DNA of 64,000 nt, from contig SFDB01000001.1 in assembly GCA_004558825.1 (NCBI GenBank), positions 1 to 64,000 of the forward strand, read 5' to 3'. Below, one piece after another: positions 26,615 to 34,526 of this stretch (position 1 is its first letter; each line of letters starts with the position of its first letter). Source of the stretch: Clostridiales bacterium (GTDB lineage Bacteria > Bacillota > Clostridia > Christensenellales > CAG-138). Below the pieces are notes generated by a model. It searched no databases. It had not been told where the DNA came from and saw only the letters and a program-made list of their open reading frames with translations. Made by a program: the position numbers and the translations under genes.

Positions 26615-26690
26615 GGGAGCATAGCTCAGCTGGGAGAGCACTTGCCTTACAAGCAAGGGGTCACAGGTTCGAGCCCTGTTGTTCCCACCA
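26615..26690 (+). tRNA. tRNA-Val (TAC)
   Basis: This 76-nt cloverleaf has acceptor stem GGGAGCA with TGTTCCC, anticodon loop CTTACAA reading TAC, T-loop GGTTCGAGCC and an encoded CCA end. It is the first of five tRNAs. Confidence 0.97.
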
Positions 26691-26693
26691 TAC

Positions 26694-26770
26694 GGTCCGG
26701 TAGTTCAGTTGGTTAGAATGCCAGCCTGTCACGCTGGAGGTCAGGGGTTCGAGCCCCCTTCGGATCGCCA
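26694..26770 (+). tRNA. tRNA-Asp (GTC)
   Basis: This 77-nt cloverleaf has acceptor GGTCCGG pairing with TCGGATC (two G-U pairs), anticodon loop CTGTCAC reading GTC, and an encoded CCA. It starts 3 bp after tRNA-Val. Confidence 0.97.
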
Positions 26771-26774
26771 TTTT

Positions 26775-26850
26775 GCCTCGGTAGCTCAGTTGGTAGAGCA
26801 AGGGACTGAAAATCCCTGTGTCGGTGGTTCAAGTCCACTCTGAGGCACCA
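26775..26850 (+). tRNA. tRNA-Phe (GAA)
   Basis: This 76-nt cloverleaf has acceptor GCCTCGG with CTGAGGC, anticodon stem AGGGA/TCCCT, loop CTGAAAA reading GAA, and an encoded CCA. Confidence 0.97.
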
Positions 26851-26854
26851 TTTT

Positions 26855-26930
26855 GCGGGAGTAGCTCATTTGGTAGAGCGCCGCCTTGCCAAGGCGGAGG
26901 TGGCGGGTTCGAGCCCCGTCTCCCGCTCCA
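26855..26930 (+). tRNA. tRNA-Gly (GCC)
   Basis: This 76-nt cloverleaf has acceptor GCGGGAG with CTCCCGC, anticodon stem CCGCC/GGCGG, loop TTGCCAA reading GCC, and an encoded CCA. Confidence 0.97.
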
Positions 26931-26937
26931 TTTTTTC

Positions 26938-27011
26938 GGCACCATAGCCAAGCGGTAAGGCAGCGGTCTGCAAAATCGTCATCCCCAGTTCGATTCTGGG
27001 TGGTGCCTCCA
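26938..27011 (+). tRNA. tRNA-Cys (GCA)
   Basis: This 74-nt cloverleaf has acceptor GGCACCA with TGGTGCC, anticodon loop CTGCAAA reading GCA, and an encoded CCA. The anticodon stem GCGGT/ATCGT contains two G-U pairs. Confidence 0.96.
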
Positions 27012-27012
27012 G

Positions 27013-27042
27013 AAAAAAGCAAGTCAAGCGGCTTGCTTTTTT
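27013..27042 (+). terminator. Intrinsic terminator after tRNA cluster
   Basis: AAAAAAGCAAG and CTTGCTTTTTT pair over 11 bp around an 8-nt loop and start right after tRNA-Cys. It ends the tRNA transcript. Confidence 0.9.
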
Positions 27043-27078
27043 GTTTGCATACGATGCTTCACAACGCAGGAGAAATCA

Positions 27079-27600
27079 ATGAAAATACAAAAAGCCGACT
27101 CGCTTGATATCGCTCAGGTTGGCCGTCTCTACGACAGCGTGTGCAATTATCTTAGCAAAACAGTCAACTACCCCGGATGGAAAAAAGGAATCTATCCGAC
27201 GGCGGAAGATGCCGCAGGTGCAATCGCGGAGGGATCGCTTTATATCGCCGTGCTCGAAGGTCAGATAATCGGCGCCGTGACTCTGCGCAACAAGCCCGAG
27301 CACGGCTATGAGCAGGCAAATTGGAGCATTGACTTGACGTACGACAAGGTTTTCGTCGTATACACGCTCGCCGTGCTTCCGCAGTTTATGAACAGAGGCG
27401 TTGCTTCAGATTTTCTGCGCTTCGCCGAGGACACGGCTCGAAAAGCGGGCATGAAGGCCATTCTACTTGACGTAGTTGCCAACAACATCCCGGCGATAAG
27501 GCTATATGAAAAGCTCGGCTTTATGTGCGTGGGAGATTTTGACTTGGGGTATGGCAAATACGGTCTCGATCTTTTCAAGCTTTATGAAAAGAACCTCTAA
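27079..27600 (+). CDS. GNAT family N-acetyltransferase
   Basis: This 173-residue protein has the GNAT acetyl-CoA fold: a helical N-terminal part, IIGAVTLRN, the central strand VYTLAVLPQFMNRGVASDFL with an R-G-V-A variant of the acetyl-CoA loop, and NNIPAIRLYEKLGF at the end. The acceptor substrate cannot be told. AGGAG precedes the ATG. It stands alone after the tRNA terminator. Confidence 0.88.
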   Translation: MKIQKADSLDIAQVGRLYDSVCNYLSKTVNYPGWKKGIYPTAEDAAGAIAEGSLYIAVLEGQIIGAVTLRNKPEHGYEQANWSIDLTYDKVFVVYTLAVLPQFMNRGVASDFLRFAEDTARKAGMKAILLDVVANNIPAIRLYEKLGFMCVGDFDLGYGKYGLDLFKLYEKNL

Positions 27601-27719
27601 TCCACTATCTCTCGCGCACAAACATACTTTCGTCGCAAGCACTGTATCGAGCATTTCGTGATTTGCGATATATAGTTTCGCATATTCGAGTTTTTTCGCC
27701 TGTTTTATGGCGGAAACGA

Positions 27720-27748
27720 TTGTATAAGCATATTTTGAGTGATACAAT
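27720..27748 (+). promoter_or_regulatory. Promoter of yjdF riboswitch transcript
   Basis: TTGTAT and TACAAT are separated by 17 bp. Transcription should start near 27755, a few bases before the first aptamer helix. Confidence 0.7.
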
Positions 27749-27761
27749 AAACATGTGATTT

Positions 27762-27872
27762 CGGGAAGAAAAACACGGCGCGGTCGGTAGTCCGTGCGTG
27801 ACGCATGTCGTAAGTAACCTTCCCCTCCCGGGGTTGTCCGCTTCCCGTATACAAGAAGTCACAGACGGGAGG
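27762..27872 (+). promoter_or_regulatory. yjdF riboswitch (azaaromatic-sensing) with translational switch
   Basis: A structured leader lies directly before the yjdF gene, where the yjdF-motif riboswitch is known to occur in Bacillota; that class binds azaaromatic compounds. Its ends pair perfectly: CGGGAAG (27762-27768) with CTTCCCG (27841-27847), a 7-bp closing helix. The same right arm, CTTCCCGT (27841-27848), can instead pair with ACGGGAGG (27865-27872), which contains the ribosome binding site. So closing the aptamer frees the ribosome site and opening it hides it, the layout of a ligand-activated translational switch. The conserved-looking core includes GTAAGTAACC. Class assignment rests on gene context and partial motif recall. 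Confidence 0.8.
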
Positions 27873-27878
27873 AGCGCA

Positions 27879-28295
27879 ATGTTTGAAACCATTGCATTAA
27901 CTGTTTTCTTCGAAGGCCCGTTTTGGGTATGCGTTTTGGAGCGCAGCGACGGTAAAACGTTGAGCGCGGCGAAAGTCACGTTTGGCGCAGAACCGAAGGA
28001 CGCCGAGGTCTGGGAATTTATCTGCGCCAATTTTCGCAACCTCGGGTTTTCGCAGCCCGTCGCTTACGAAGAGCGCGAGCATTCACGGTCCAACCCAAAG
28101 CGGATGCGGCGAAAAATCGAAAAAGCCGTCAATTCCGTCGGCGTCGGCACAAAATCGCAGCAAGCGCTTAAGGCGCAATATGAGCTCAACAAGCAGGAGC
28201 ACAAATCAGCCGCGAAGCATGACCGCGAGGCAGCCGAAAAGCTCAAATTCGAGCTTCGCCGGGCAAAGAGGAAAGCAAAACACAAAGGCCGCTAA
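27879..28295 (+). CDS. yjdF: YjdF family protein (DUF2992)
   Basis: This 138-residue protein matches the YjdF/DUF2992 family: an N-terminal beta region MFETIALTVFFEGPFWVCV with FGAEPKD, and a long, strongly basic helical tail rich in Lys, Arg and Ala from about residue 70, ending KRKAKHKGR. The function is unknown, though its riboswitch suggests a response to aromatic heterocyclic toxins. The ATG at 27879 follows GGGAGGAG; an upstream in-frame ATG at 27798 would lie inside the riboswitch and is rejected. Confidence 0.9.
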   Translation: MFETIALTVFFEGPFWVCVLERSDGKTLSAAKVTFGAEPKDAEVWEFICANFRNLGFSQPVAYEEREHSRSNPKRMRRKIEKAVNSVGVGTKSQQALKAQYELNKQEHKSAAKHDREAAEKLKFELRRAKRKAKHKGR

Positions 28296-28302
28296 AGCCA
28301 CG

Positions 28303-28326
28303 ATCCGTCGGTCAACCCCGACGGAT
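28303..28326 (+). terminator. Hairpin between yjdF and yitT-like gene
   Basis: ATCCGTCGG and CCGACGGAT pair over 9 bp around TCAACC. There is no T-run, so it may be an mRNA-stabilising or weak termination hairpin. Confidence 0.4.
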
Positions 28327-28366
28327 TCGTATGAACAAAGCAAACTGCTGCCCGAAAGGAACATCG

Positions 28367-29248
28367 ATGGGAAAAGGAATAAAAATCAGCGGAAAAACCA
28401 TAAAAAGCGTACTGTTGGATATACTCTTTGACATATTCGCCGGCGTGCTTCTCGGCATTGGTCTGTATACGTTTGCCGCAGCGGCGGATTTTGCTCCGGG
28501 CGGAATATCAGGCCTTGCAATAATTATCAATCACTATTTGAAGATACCGATAGGCTTGTCCACGGTCATACTCAATATTCCCATAATTCTTATAAGCTAC
28601 AAGCTTCTCGGAAAGGTCTTTCTTCTCAAGTCGTTTAAGTCAATGATAATAACAGCGTTGATAATCGACCTTGTTTTTCCGCTTTTCCCCACCTATTCGG
28701 GCGATGCGTTAATTACCGCCCTTTTTGCCGGCGCTGCCTCAGGCGCGGGGTATGCCCTTATCTACATGCGCGGTTCATCTACAGGCGGCACCGACTTTAT
28801 CATAATGAGCATCAGAAAGAAAAGACCTCATCTCTCTATCGGGCAGATAACAATGTTTTTGGACGTTATCGTAATATTCGCGGGCGGATTCGTTTTCCAC
28901 CGCATCGACGCCGTTTTGCAGGGCCTTGTTATGACAGCCGTCAGCGCCACCGTAATAGATAAGCTCATGTACGGCACGAGCTCGGGAAAGATTACCATGA
29001 TAATTACCGACAAAGGCATGGATATCGCCGATGCGTTAGGCAAGGAGATAGATCGCGGCGTTACACTCGTTCACGCCGTCGGCACATATTCGGGTACAGA
29101 AAAGCAGATGCTGTTCTGCGCGTGCTCCAAGGCGGAGGCTTTTAAGGCGCGCATGGCCGTATACAAGATAGACCCCAAAGCCATCATAATGCTCTGCCCT
29201 TATGACGAGGCTTATGGCTATGGTTTCCGCGATATAGGCGAATTTTAA
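28367..29248 (+). CDS. YitT family membrane protein
   Basis: This 293-residue protein has a membrane part of about five to six helices (residues 15-200) with repeated Gly-rich motifs such as FAPGGISGLAIIIN and GSSTGGTDFIIM, followed by a cytoplasmic DUF2179 domain at about 205-285 (KITMIITDKGMDIADAL). This is the YitT architecture; the transported substrate is unknown. I choose the ATG at 28367, which has AAAGGA 6 bp upstream; an ATG 36 bp earlier is in frame but has no such site. Confidence 0.9.
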   Translation: MGKGIKISGKTIKSVLLDILFDIFAGVLLGIGLYTFAAAADFAPGGISGLAIIINHYLKIPIGLSTVILNIPIILISYKLLGKVFLLKSFKSMIITALIIDLVFPLFPTYSGDALITALFAGAASGAGYALIYMRGSSTGGTDFIIMSIRKKRPHLSIGQITMFLDVIVIFAGGFVFHRIDAVLQGLVMTAVSATVIDKLMYGTSSGKITMIITDKGMDIADALGKEIDRGVTLVHAVGTYSGTEKQMLFCACSKAEAFKARMAVYKIDPKAIIMLCPYDEAYGYGFRDIGEF

Positions 29249-29330
29249 CCCTGTCAGGCGCAAAATGCACATCAGACATAGCTATAACCCTATCGAAGGT
29301 TAATTTTCAGATAAAAGTAATGAAAAGCTA

Positions 29331-29359
29331 TTCACCAATCCGAGCATTGGTGGTATAAT
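29331..29359 (+). promoter_or_regulatory. Possible promoter of the sigma factor gene
   Basis: TTCACC and TATAAT are separated by 17 bp, 30 bp before the start codon. The -10 is perfect and the -35 is weak. Confidence 0.55.
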
Positions 29360-29388
29360 ATCAACATACTCGTAGGGAAGATCCTGCT

Positions 29389-29997
29389 ATGTTCATTCTC
29401 CCTTTTCTCGTCTCCATTCCTTGCGATGAGGATTTGGTAACATGGCGAGAGTATTATGAACAATATTTTAATCTGGTTTTCAGCTTTTGCAAGATTCGCC
29501 TCAACGGCGATGAAGATGCTGCCGCCGACTGTGCGCATCGTGTGTTCGATATAGCGCTTGAGAAAGCAGAAACGCTTCGAAAGCACAGCAATATAGGCGG
29601 ATGGTTCTATAAAACCGCCAAGCATTGCATCCTGAAGTATTGCAGAGACGAAAACCGCCGTTACTCATCGGTACCTTTGAGCGAACTGCCGAATTATCTT
29701 AAGACTATGTCGGCCGAGGACGCTTTTATCGCCTCAATCAATGATGAAGACGCCCCTGTAGCAAAAGAAGTGATCCTTGCAAGGCTAACCGAATCCGAGC
29801 TGGACGCTTACAAGCTGTTTTATATCAAAAAGTACGATATAGCGCAGGTCGCCAAAGAGCTGCATATATCCTACAATGCCGCTTCGGTAAGGCTGCACAG
29901 GGTAAAAATCAAGCTGTATTCCGCCATCAACAACATAGGTCAATACTACGACGACAAATATGAAGCGGAAAGCAAAAGGGATAAAGAGAAAAAATAA
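29389..29997 (+). CDS. ECF-like sigma-70 family RNA polymerase sigma factor
   Basis: This 202-residue protein has sigma region 2 at about residues 20-85 (EYYEQYFNLVFSFCKIRL, then WFYKTAKHCILKYCRDENRR) and region 4 at about 125-185 with the helix-turn-helix DIAQVAKELHISYNAASVRLHR. There is no region 1 or 3, as in ECF sigma factors. The C-terminus is highly charged. A membrane protein gene begins 28 bp after its stop and may encode its regulator. Its regulon is unknown. The start has only a modest ribosome site (GGGAAG). Confidence 0.82.
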   Translation: MFILPFLVSIPCDEDLVTWREYYEQYFNLVFSFCKIRLNGDEDAAADCAHRVFDIALEKAETLRKHSNIGGWFYKTAKHCILKYCRDENRRYSSVPLSELPNYLKTMSAEDAFIASINDEDAPVAKEVILARLTESELDAYKLFYIKKYDIAQVAKELHISYNAASVRLHRVKIKLYSAINNIGQYYDDKYEAESKRDKEKK

Positions 29998-30025
29998 TTG
30001 CCGTGCGCAAGGAAAGGATAGCAAA

Positions 30026-30493
30026 ATGTCATCAAAGAAAAAGTTATTCAGGCCGTCATACGGCGCATATGCCGCCATGGCCGCAAGGACGGAAAAGCTG
30101 CTTTTTGAGCAAATGAACGTTCAGCCCGAAAAGCGTGACATGCAGCTCATTAACGAATATATCGAAACACTCGAATATCTGCACAGCTGCATGGCCTCAT
30201 ACATCGAATTCGCCCGCAAAGACAGGGCCCGCGCCAAGAACCGCGCAGCAAGATACGCGCTCGCCTCGTCGCTCTGTATAGGCACGGTCGCTCTCGCCGC
30301 TTTCATCGCGGTTAACCCTGCCGCCGACCGTAAAGCCCCCCTTCCAGTCGCCGCTCACACCTGTTCGAGCGTCATGCGCCATTATCCGGGCGTCGTCTTT
30401 ACGCGCAACCACGGCAATATAAGTAAGGAAGATAAAGAGCAGCTCCACTCTGAATCCTGCGGCACAGAAAAGTCGCGAGTGGAGCTTCGATAA
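30026..30493 (+). CDS. Single-pass membrane protein, possible anti-sigma factor
   Basis: This 155-residue protein has a cytoplasmic N-terminal half of about 75 residues with helices (QLINEYIETLEYLHSCMASYIEFARK), one membrane helix at about 81-100 (YALASSLCIGTVALAAFIAV), and a short external tail with two Cys. That topology and its place 28 bp after the sigma factor gene suggest a regulator of that sigma factor. No zinc-binding anti-sigma motif (HxxxCxxC) is present, so this is inference. The ATG at 30026 with AAGGAAAGGA is preferred to one at 29960 inside the sigma gene. Confidence 0.65.
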   Translation: MSSKKKLFRPSYGAYAAMAARTEKLLFEQMNVQPEKRDMQLINEYIETLEYLHSCMASYIEFARKDRARAKNRAARYALASSLCIGTVALAAFIAVNPAADRKAPLPVAAHTCSSVMRHYPGVVFTRNHGNISKEDKEQLHSESCGTEKSRVELR

Positions 30494-30505
30494 TAAATTA
30501 CCGAA

Positions 30506-30985
30506 TTACTCAGTAAAGCCCGCAGAGCTGTACTGCTCCAAATAGTCGACAAAAACCTTGTGTATCGTATCATAGCTGTCAGGATAGCTTTCATATCCCG
30601 AAGCTTTGAGATATGTTTCGTCAAAAAACTCTATGTACAGCTCAAATTCATATCCGTTCTGTACGGCTGAATTATATCCGACAAAGCCGTTCCATGAGCT
30701 TACGCCGAATTGCGATACAACTGTGTTGAGCCATTCAAACATCTCCTCCGTACAGACAAAGTCGTTGCTCGTGCCCTGACTTTCCGATTCCGAAAAATAA
30801 TGCGGCTGCTCATCCCCGTCAAAATAAAGCCTGAAGCTCGTTTTATCCCCCTGCTTGCCAAAGCTATAGCGGAACTCTCGTATTCCGGACGCGTTTTTGC
30901 GGTTTGCACAGCCCGAAAACATCATTATTGCCGTTAATAGAGCCATCACAAGCGCCATAAGCGCAAGCGCCCCTTTTTTATTCAT
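30506..30985 (-). CDS. Putative lipoprotein
   Basis: This 159-residue protein starts with a lipoprotein signal, MNKKGALALMALVMALLTAI and lipobox FSGC, and continues as a polar domain rich in aromatic residues (FGKQGDKTSFRLYFDGDEQ). No family is recognised. The ATG at 30985 has GAGAGGT 5 bp upstream and is chosen over a TTG at 31003. It runs toward the sigma/anti-sigma pair with only 12 bp between the stops. Confidence 0.7.
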   Translation of the reverse strand: MNKKGALALMALVMALLTAIMMFSGCANRKNASGIREFRYSFGKQGDKTSFRLYFDGDEQPHYFSESESQGTSNDFVCTEEMFEWLNTVVSQFGVSSWNGFVGYNSAVQNGYEFELYIEFFDETYLKASGYESYPDSYDTIHKVFVDYLEQYSSAGFTE

Positions 30986-31051
30986 ACAATACCTCTCAAT
31001 CAACGTTTACATGCATTATATCATACTGCGTCAACGGCATGTCATATGTAT

Positions 31052-31081
31052 TTGACACATATTGCGAACAGAGTGTAAAAA
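31052..31081 (+). promoter_or_regulatory. Probable promoter of ahcY
   Basis: A consensus TTGACA at 31052-31057 is followed after 16 bp by TGTAAA, or after 18 bp by TAAAAA. An alternative is TTGCGA (31062) with TACAAT (31086), 18 bp apart. No SAH riboswitch-like structure is visible in this short leader. Confidence 0.55.
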
Positions 31082-31119
31082 GTAGTACAATACCGGAAAA
31101 GAACATGGGAGATACAACA

Positions 31120-32358
31120 ATGCCTACTATAAGGGATATTTCGCTTGCTCCGCTCGGATTAAAGCGGATAGAATGGGTGCGCGATTTCATGCCTGTACTC
31201 GACGCGCTCGAAAAACGCTTTATTGCTGAAAAGCCCTTCGCAGGCAAGCGCGTTTCCGTATGCGTTCACCTCGAAGCGAAAACAGCGCGCCTTGCTCTGC
31301 TTATGCGCGCCGGCGGAGCCGAAGTCGCCGTTACGGGTTCAAACCCGCTCTCAACAAAGGATGATATATGCGCGGCACTCGCATCGCTCGGCATCGAAGT
31401 CCATGCATTCTTCGGCGCAACGCCCGAGGAATACAAGGAGCATCAGCGCCGCACGCTCGAGTTTTGCCCACACATCATAATCGATGACGGAGGCGACTTT
31501 GTTACGCTTCTCGACAAATACCCGCAGTACGCCACCAACCTTATCGGCGGCTGCGAAGAGACAACGACCGGCATAAGCCGCCTGAAGGCTCGCGTACGCG
31601 CAGGTACTCTCAGGTTCCCCATGATGGCCGTAAATGATGCGAACTGCAAGCATCTTTTTGACAATCGCCATGGCACGGGTCAGTCTGTATGGGACGCCAT
31701 TATGTACTCCACAAACAACATGGTTACGGGTAAAACAGTCGTTGTTGCCGGTTATGGCTTCTGCTCGAGCGGCATAGCCATGCGCGCAAAGGGTCTCGGT
31801 GCAAACGTAATTGTGACCGAGGTCAATCCTTACAGGGCGCTCGAAGCGGCCATGGACGGCTTCCGTGTTATGCGGATGGATGACGCCGCGCCGATAGGCG
31901 ACATATTCGTGTGCGCAACGGGCTGCAAGGACGTGATAACAAAGCGCCATTTCGAGCGCATGAAAAATAACGCCATGGTAGCAAATGCGGGTCACTTCGA
32001 TGTCGAATTTAACAAGGATGACCTAAGGTCGTTAAGCACAGAGGTGTTTGATCGCAAGCCGTTCATTGACGGCTATCGTCTCAAGGATGAGCGCATAATA
32101 AACGTGCTTGCCGACGGGCGTCTCGTCAACATAGTCGCCGGCAACGGTCACCCCGCAGAGATAATGGACATGTCGTTCGCGATACAGGCCCTAAGCGCCA
32201 AGTATATAATGGAGCACGGAGCCTCTCTCGAAAACAAGCTTTACAACGTTCCCGACGAGATAGACCGCGAAGTCGCGCTCATAAAGCTCGAGGCGATGGG
32301 GCTGGGCCTCGACAGGCTCACGCCCGAGCAGGAAGCATATCTCAACGGCGAATTTTGA
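31120..32358 (+). CDS. ahcY: Adenosylhomocysteinase
   Basis: This 412-residue enzyme splits S-adenosylhomocysteine into adenosine and homocysteine with bound NAD. Signatures include HLEAKTARLA, GCEETTTGISRL, NDANCKHLFDNRHGTGQS and the NAD loop VVAGYGFCSSGIAMRAKGLGA. It is the short bacterial/archaeal form, without the extra insertion of mammalian SAHH. The ATG at 31120 is preceded by GGGAG; ATGs at 31105 and 31039 are also in frame but fit the family start (MPTIRDISLAPLG) less well. The genome also carries an MTA/SAH nucleosidase at 54.8 kb, so two SAH routes may coexist. Confidence 0.94.
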   Translation: MPTIRDISLAPLGLKRIEWVRDFMPVLDALEKRFIAEKPFAGKRVSVCVHLEAKTARLALLMRAGGAEVAVTGSNPLSTKDDICAALASLGIEVHAFFGATPEEYKEHQRRTLEFCPHIIIDDGGDFVTLLDKYPQYATNLIGGCEETTTGISRLKARVRAGTLRFPMMAVNDANCKHLFDNRHGTGQSVWDAIMYSTNNMVTGKTVVVAGYGFCSSGIAMRAKGLGANVIVTEVNPYRALEAAMDGFRVMRMDDAAPIGDIFVCATGCKDVITKRHFERMKNNAMVANAGHFDVEFNKDDLRSLSTEVFDRKPFIDGYRLKDERIINVLADGRLVNIVAGNGHPAEIMDMSFAIQALSAKYIMEHGASLENKLYNVPDEIDREVALIKLEAMGLGLDRLTPEQEAYLNGEF

Positions 32359-32374
32359 GAACACGGAGGTCTGC

Positions 32375-33178
32375 TTGAAGCGTATTCTTATCACGTTCGT
32401 ATCGCTCATGCTTGCCGCGCTTTTTTTCCCTTGCGGATGCGCGCGGAATGTTAAGGATGCCGATACGGTCGACGAGCCGAGCGCCGAAAGCGGCATATCT
32501 CCGTCACCCACGTCCGCGCTTGATTCCGTTTATGCTATGAATCCAATATTCGAGCTCTACACGGTCTTCTACAGCGACGCATCCGCTGCGCTTACGCATG
32601 CCGAAAACGCATTTGAGGCGCAGCGCGGTATAGACGCGATAAACTCAAGCATTCTGTTTTCGCGCCATCTTTATGAAATAAGCCTTGCATGGATGAGCGC
32701 CGGGCTTTTGCCGAGCGGCGAAAACGGCGGCTTTTCGGGCAATGTATCGGGCATTGGCGAAGGCAGCGGCGCTATAAAAAACAATGCCGCAAGCCAAAGC
32801 TTCGACTACAGCTATACCGATGGCCGATTGATGAGCGGAGAGGTGTATTCAAACAAGCTTACATTCTCGATAAAATACGGTTCATACAACGTCTGCGCGT
32901 TTATGCTGAAGCTCGACAACAAGTGGATGACATGCGCGCGCATTGACGAACGCTGGAGCGTTCTCGAAATATCAGGCTCAGACATAAGCTTTGCACACGG
33001 ACGCTGCTCATTCTCACCCTCCCCCTACCCGCCGGACAGTGCCGCTTCGCCATTGCCCTCCGCGCAAACCGATCCGTTTGAGGCATACTGTGAAACGCTC
33101 GATTTCGCCGCCGCAGCCGCCTTGTGCGATACGGAATTTCATGTCGTGAACGGCATACTTGACATTAAACAAAAATAA
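32375..33178 (+). CDS. Putative lipoprotein, unknown family
   Basis: This 267-residue protein has a signal peptide ending in FFPCGC (Cys20 or Cys22 as lipidation site), then a Ser/Pro-rich linker (SPSPTSALD), then a domain with two helical stretches and a beta-rich part, and a second Ser/Pro-rich segment near 210-225 (SPSPYPPDSAASPLPS). No family is recognised. It starts at TTG with CGGAGGT 5 bp upstream, 16 bp after ahcY, and may share its transcript. Confidence 0.7.
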   Translation: MKRILITFVSLMLAALFFPCGCARNVKDADTVDEPSAESGISPSPTSALDSVYAMNPIFELYTVFYSDASAALTHAENAFEAQRGIDAINSSILFSRHLYEISLAWMSAGLLPSGENGGFSGNVSGIGEGSGAIKNNAASQSFDYSYTDGRLMSGEVYSNKLTFSIKYGSYNVCAFMLKLDNKWMTCARIDERWSVLEISGSDISFAHGRCSFSPSPYPPDSAASPLPSAQTDPFEAYCETLDFAAAAALCDTEFHVVNGILDIKQK

Positions 33179-33198
33179 TTATTACAGGAGGTAATTGT

Positions 33199-33468
33199 AT
33201 GAATACTCTGTACTCTTTGCTCACATTCGCAGGCGTGCTGCTTGCAATATGGATTATTTTCAAGATATTATCCCTGCCGCTTAAGCTGCTGTGGAAGCTT
33301 TTCGTAAATGCCCTGATAGGCGCCGTAATACTTATCGTCACAAATATCCTTGGCTCTTTCATAGGAATATCTATCAGCATAACGCCAATAACGGCGCTGA
33401 TAGCCGGCGTATTCGGAGTGCCCGGCGCAGTGGTGCTCATCGTGCTCAAGCTGCTGCTGATAATCTGA
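33199..33468 (+). CDS. bofA: BofA family membrane protein
   Basis: This 89-residue protein has two to three hydrophobic helices and the family core SLPLKLLWKLFVNALIGAV followed by ITPITALIAGVFGVPG. BofA in Bacillus restrains the SpoIVFB protease during pro-sigma-K processing; many clostridial BofA-like proteins have no tested role. AGGAGG precedes the ATG, 20 bp after the lipoprotein gene. With spoIVA at 48.6 kb it supports a sporulating host. Confidence 0.87.
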   Translation: MNTLYSLLTFAGVLLAIWIIFKILSLPLKLLWKLFVNALIGAVILIVTNILGSFIGISISITPITALIAGVFGVPGAVVLIVLKLLLII

Positions 33469-33534
33469 GCCGCACTGCTTTCAAGGGTGCATTGGCGGCT
33501 TCGCGCCGCGCGTCTAATACATTCCGCATAATAT

Positions 33535-33558
33535 AAAAGTGGCCGACGGCCACTTTTT
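33535..33558. terminator. Bidirectional intrinsic terminator
   Basis: AAAAGTGGCC and GGCCACTTTT pair over 10 bp around GAC, with a further T. It lies between the convergent bofA and SDR genes and would end both transcripts. Confidence 0.9.
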
Positions 33559-33572
33559 ATTAGCTTTAGCTG

Positions 33573-34337
33573 CTATTTTTTCTGCATTAGCGCCCATATG
33601 CGATAAAGCAGGGGGTGAGGCAATATACGCGCCATTATCCTATGAAGCTTTGTAAACGCACCGTAAACCGAAAACGCTCTGCCGCGGTCCGCGTTCCTCA
33701 CCGCACGCCTGACTATGTTCCCCGCGTCATACATCGGCCAATATTTATGCGGCCCGTGACGCTGCTCACTATTGTCGGCTACCTTCAAAAACTCCGTCTT
33801 CACAAAACCCGGGCATACGACCGTGACAGAGACTCCCCTCTCCTTCAGTTCCTCATTGAGTGCGTTTGAAAAATGCACCACAAAAGCCTTTGTCGATGCG
33901 TATATGTTGAAGTTCGGAAGCGGCAGAAAGCTTGACGCCGAACCCATTTCTATTATTCTCGAGCCCTTTTTCGTATACGGTATTACCGCATACGAAAGCC
34001 GCACGAGCGCACTCACGTTGAGCGCCATCATTCCCGCGTTATCCTCGCGGCTTATCTCGTCGTACCGCCCTATTTTTCCAAATCCCGCTGCGTTCACCAT
34101 ATACATGACGTCGGGCTTTTCACGTTCAAGCGTTCTCTCAAACGCATCTATGTCGGCGTCGTCGGTAAGATCCAGTCTCATAACGCGTCCGCTTGTGCAA
34201 AGCTCGTCTTTGAGGGCCATAAGCCTCTCTTCGCGCCGCGCTATGAGCCATATCTCGTCGAGTCCCTTTTTATCGAGCTCGCGCGCAAACTCGCGTCCTA
34301 TTCCGCTCGACGCGCCTGTCACTACGGCAATTCTCAT
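33573..34337 (-). CDS. Short-chain dehydrogenase/reductase
   Basis: This 254-residue protein has the SDR cofactor loop TGASSGIG (residues 7-14), the NAAG motif, a catalytic Ser in GSASSF and the YASTK active-site motif (YxxxK) near 148-152, and CPGFVKTEF. The Arg after the second strand (ARREERL) suggests NADP(H). The substrate is unknown; the closest general type is the DltE/YqjQ-like 'classical' SDR. The ATG at 34337 starts directly at the Rossmann strand and has AAGGGAAA upstream; an upstream ATG at 34418 adds 27 unlikely residues. Confidence 0.9.
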   Translation of the reverse strand: MRIAVVTGASSGIGREFARELDKKGLDEIWLIARREERLMALKDELCTSGRVMRLDLTDDADIDAFERTLEREKPDVMYMVNAAGFGKIGRYDEISREDNAGMMALNVSALVRLSYAVIPYTKKGSRIIEMGSASSFLPLPNFNIYASTKAFVVHFSNALNEELKERGVSVTVVCPGFVKTEFLKVADNSEQRHGPHKYWPMYDAGNIVRRAVRNADRGRAFSVYGAFTKLHRIMARILPHPLLYRIWALMQKK

Positions 34338-34526
34338 AATCGTTTCCCTTTCTTTATTTGATATTATATCATGACGCACAAAAAAAGCGTTCAGATTATT
34401 TATGATACCAATCAGCAATTTTCATAAAAAAATGATGCAAATGCTTTTTGTGAAGCAGCCTTAAACGCATTTATGTCGTATAATAGATGTACGCATTATA
34501 TAATAATATTAAGGAGGCATATTTGT

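Noticed and set aside
27605..28039. 144-codon minus-strand frame across the yjdF leader
   Set aside because: It is antisense to the promoter, riboswitch and start of yjdF.
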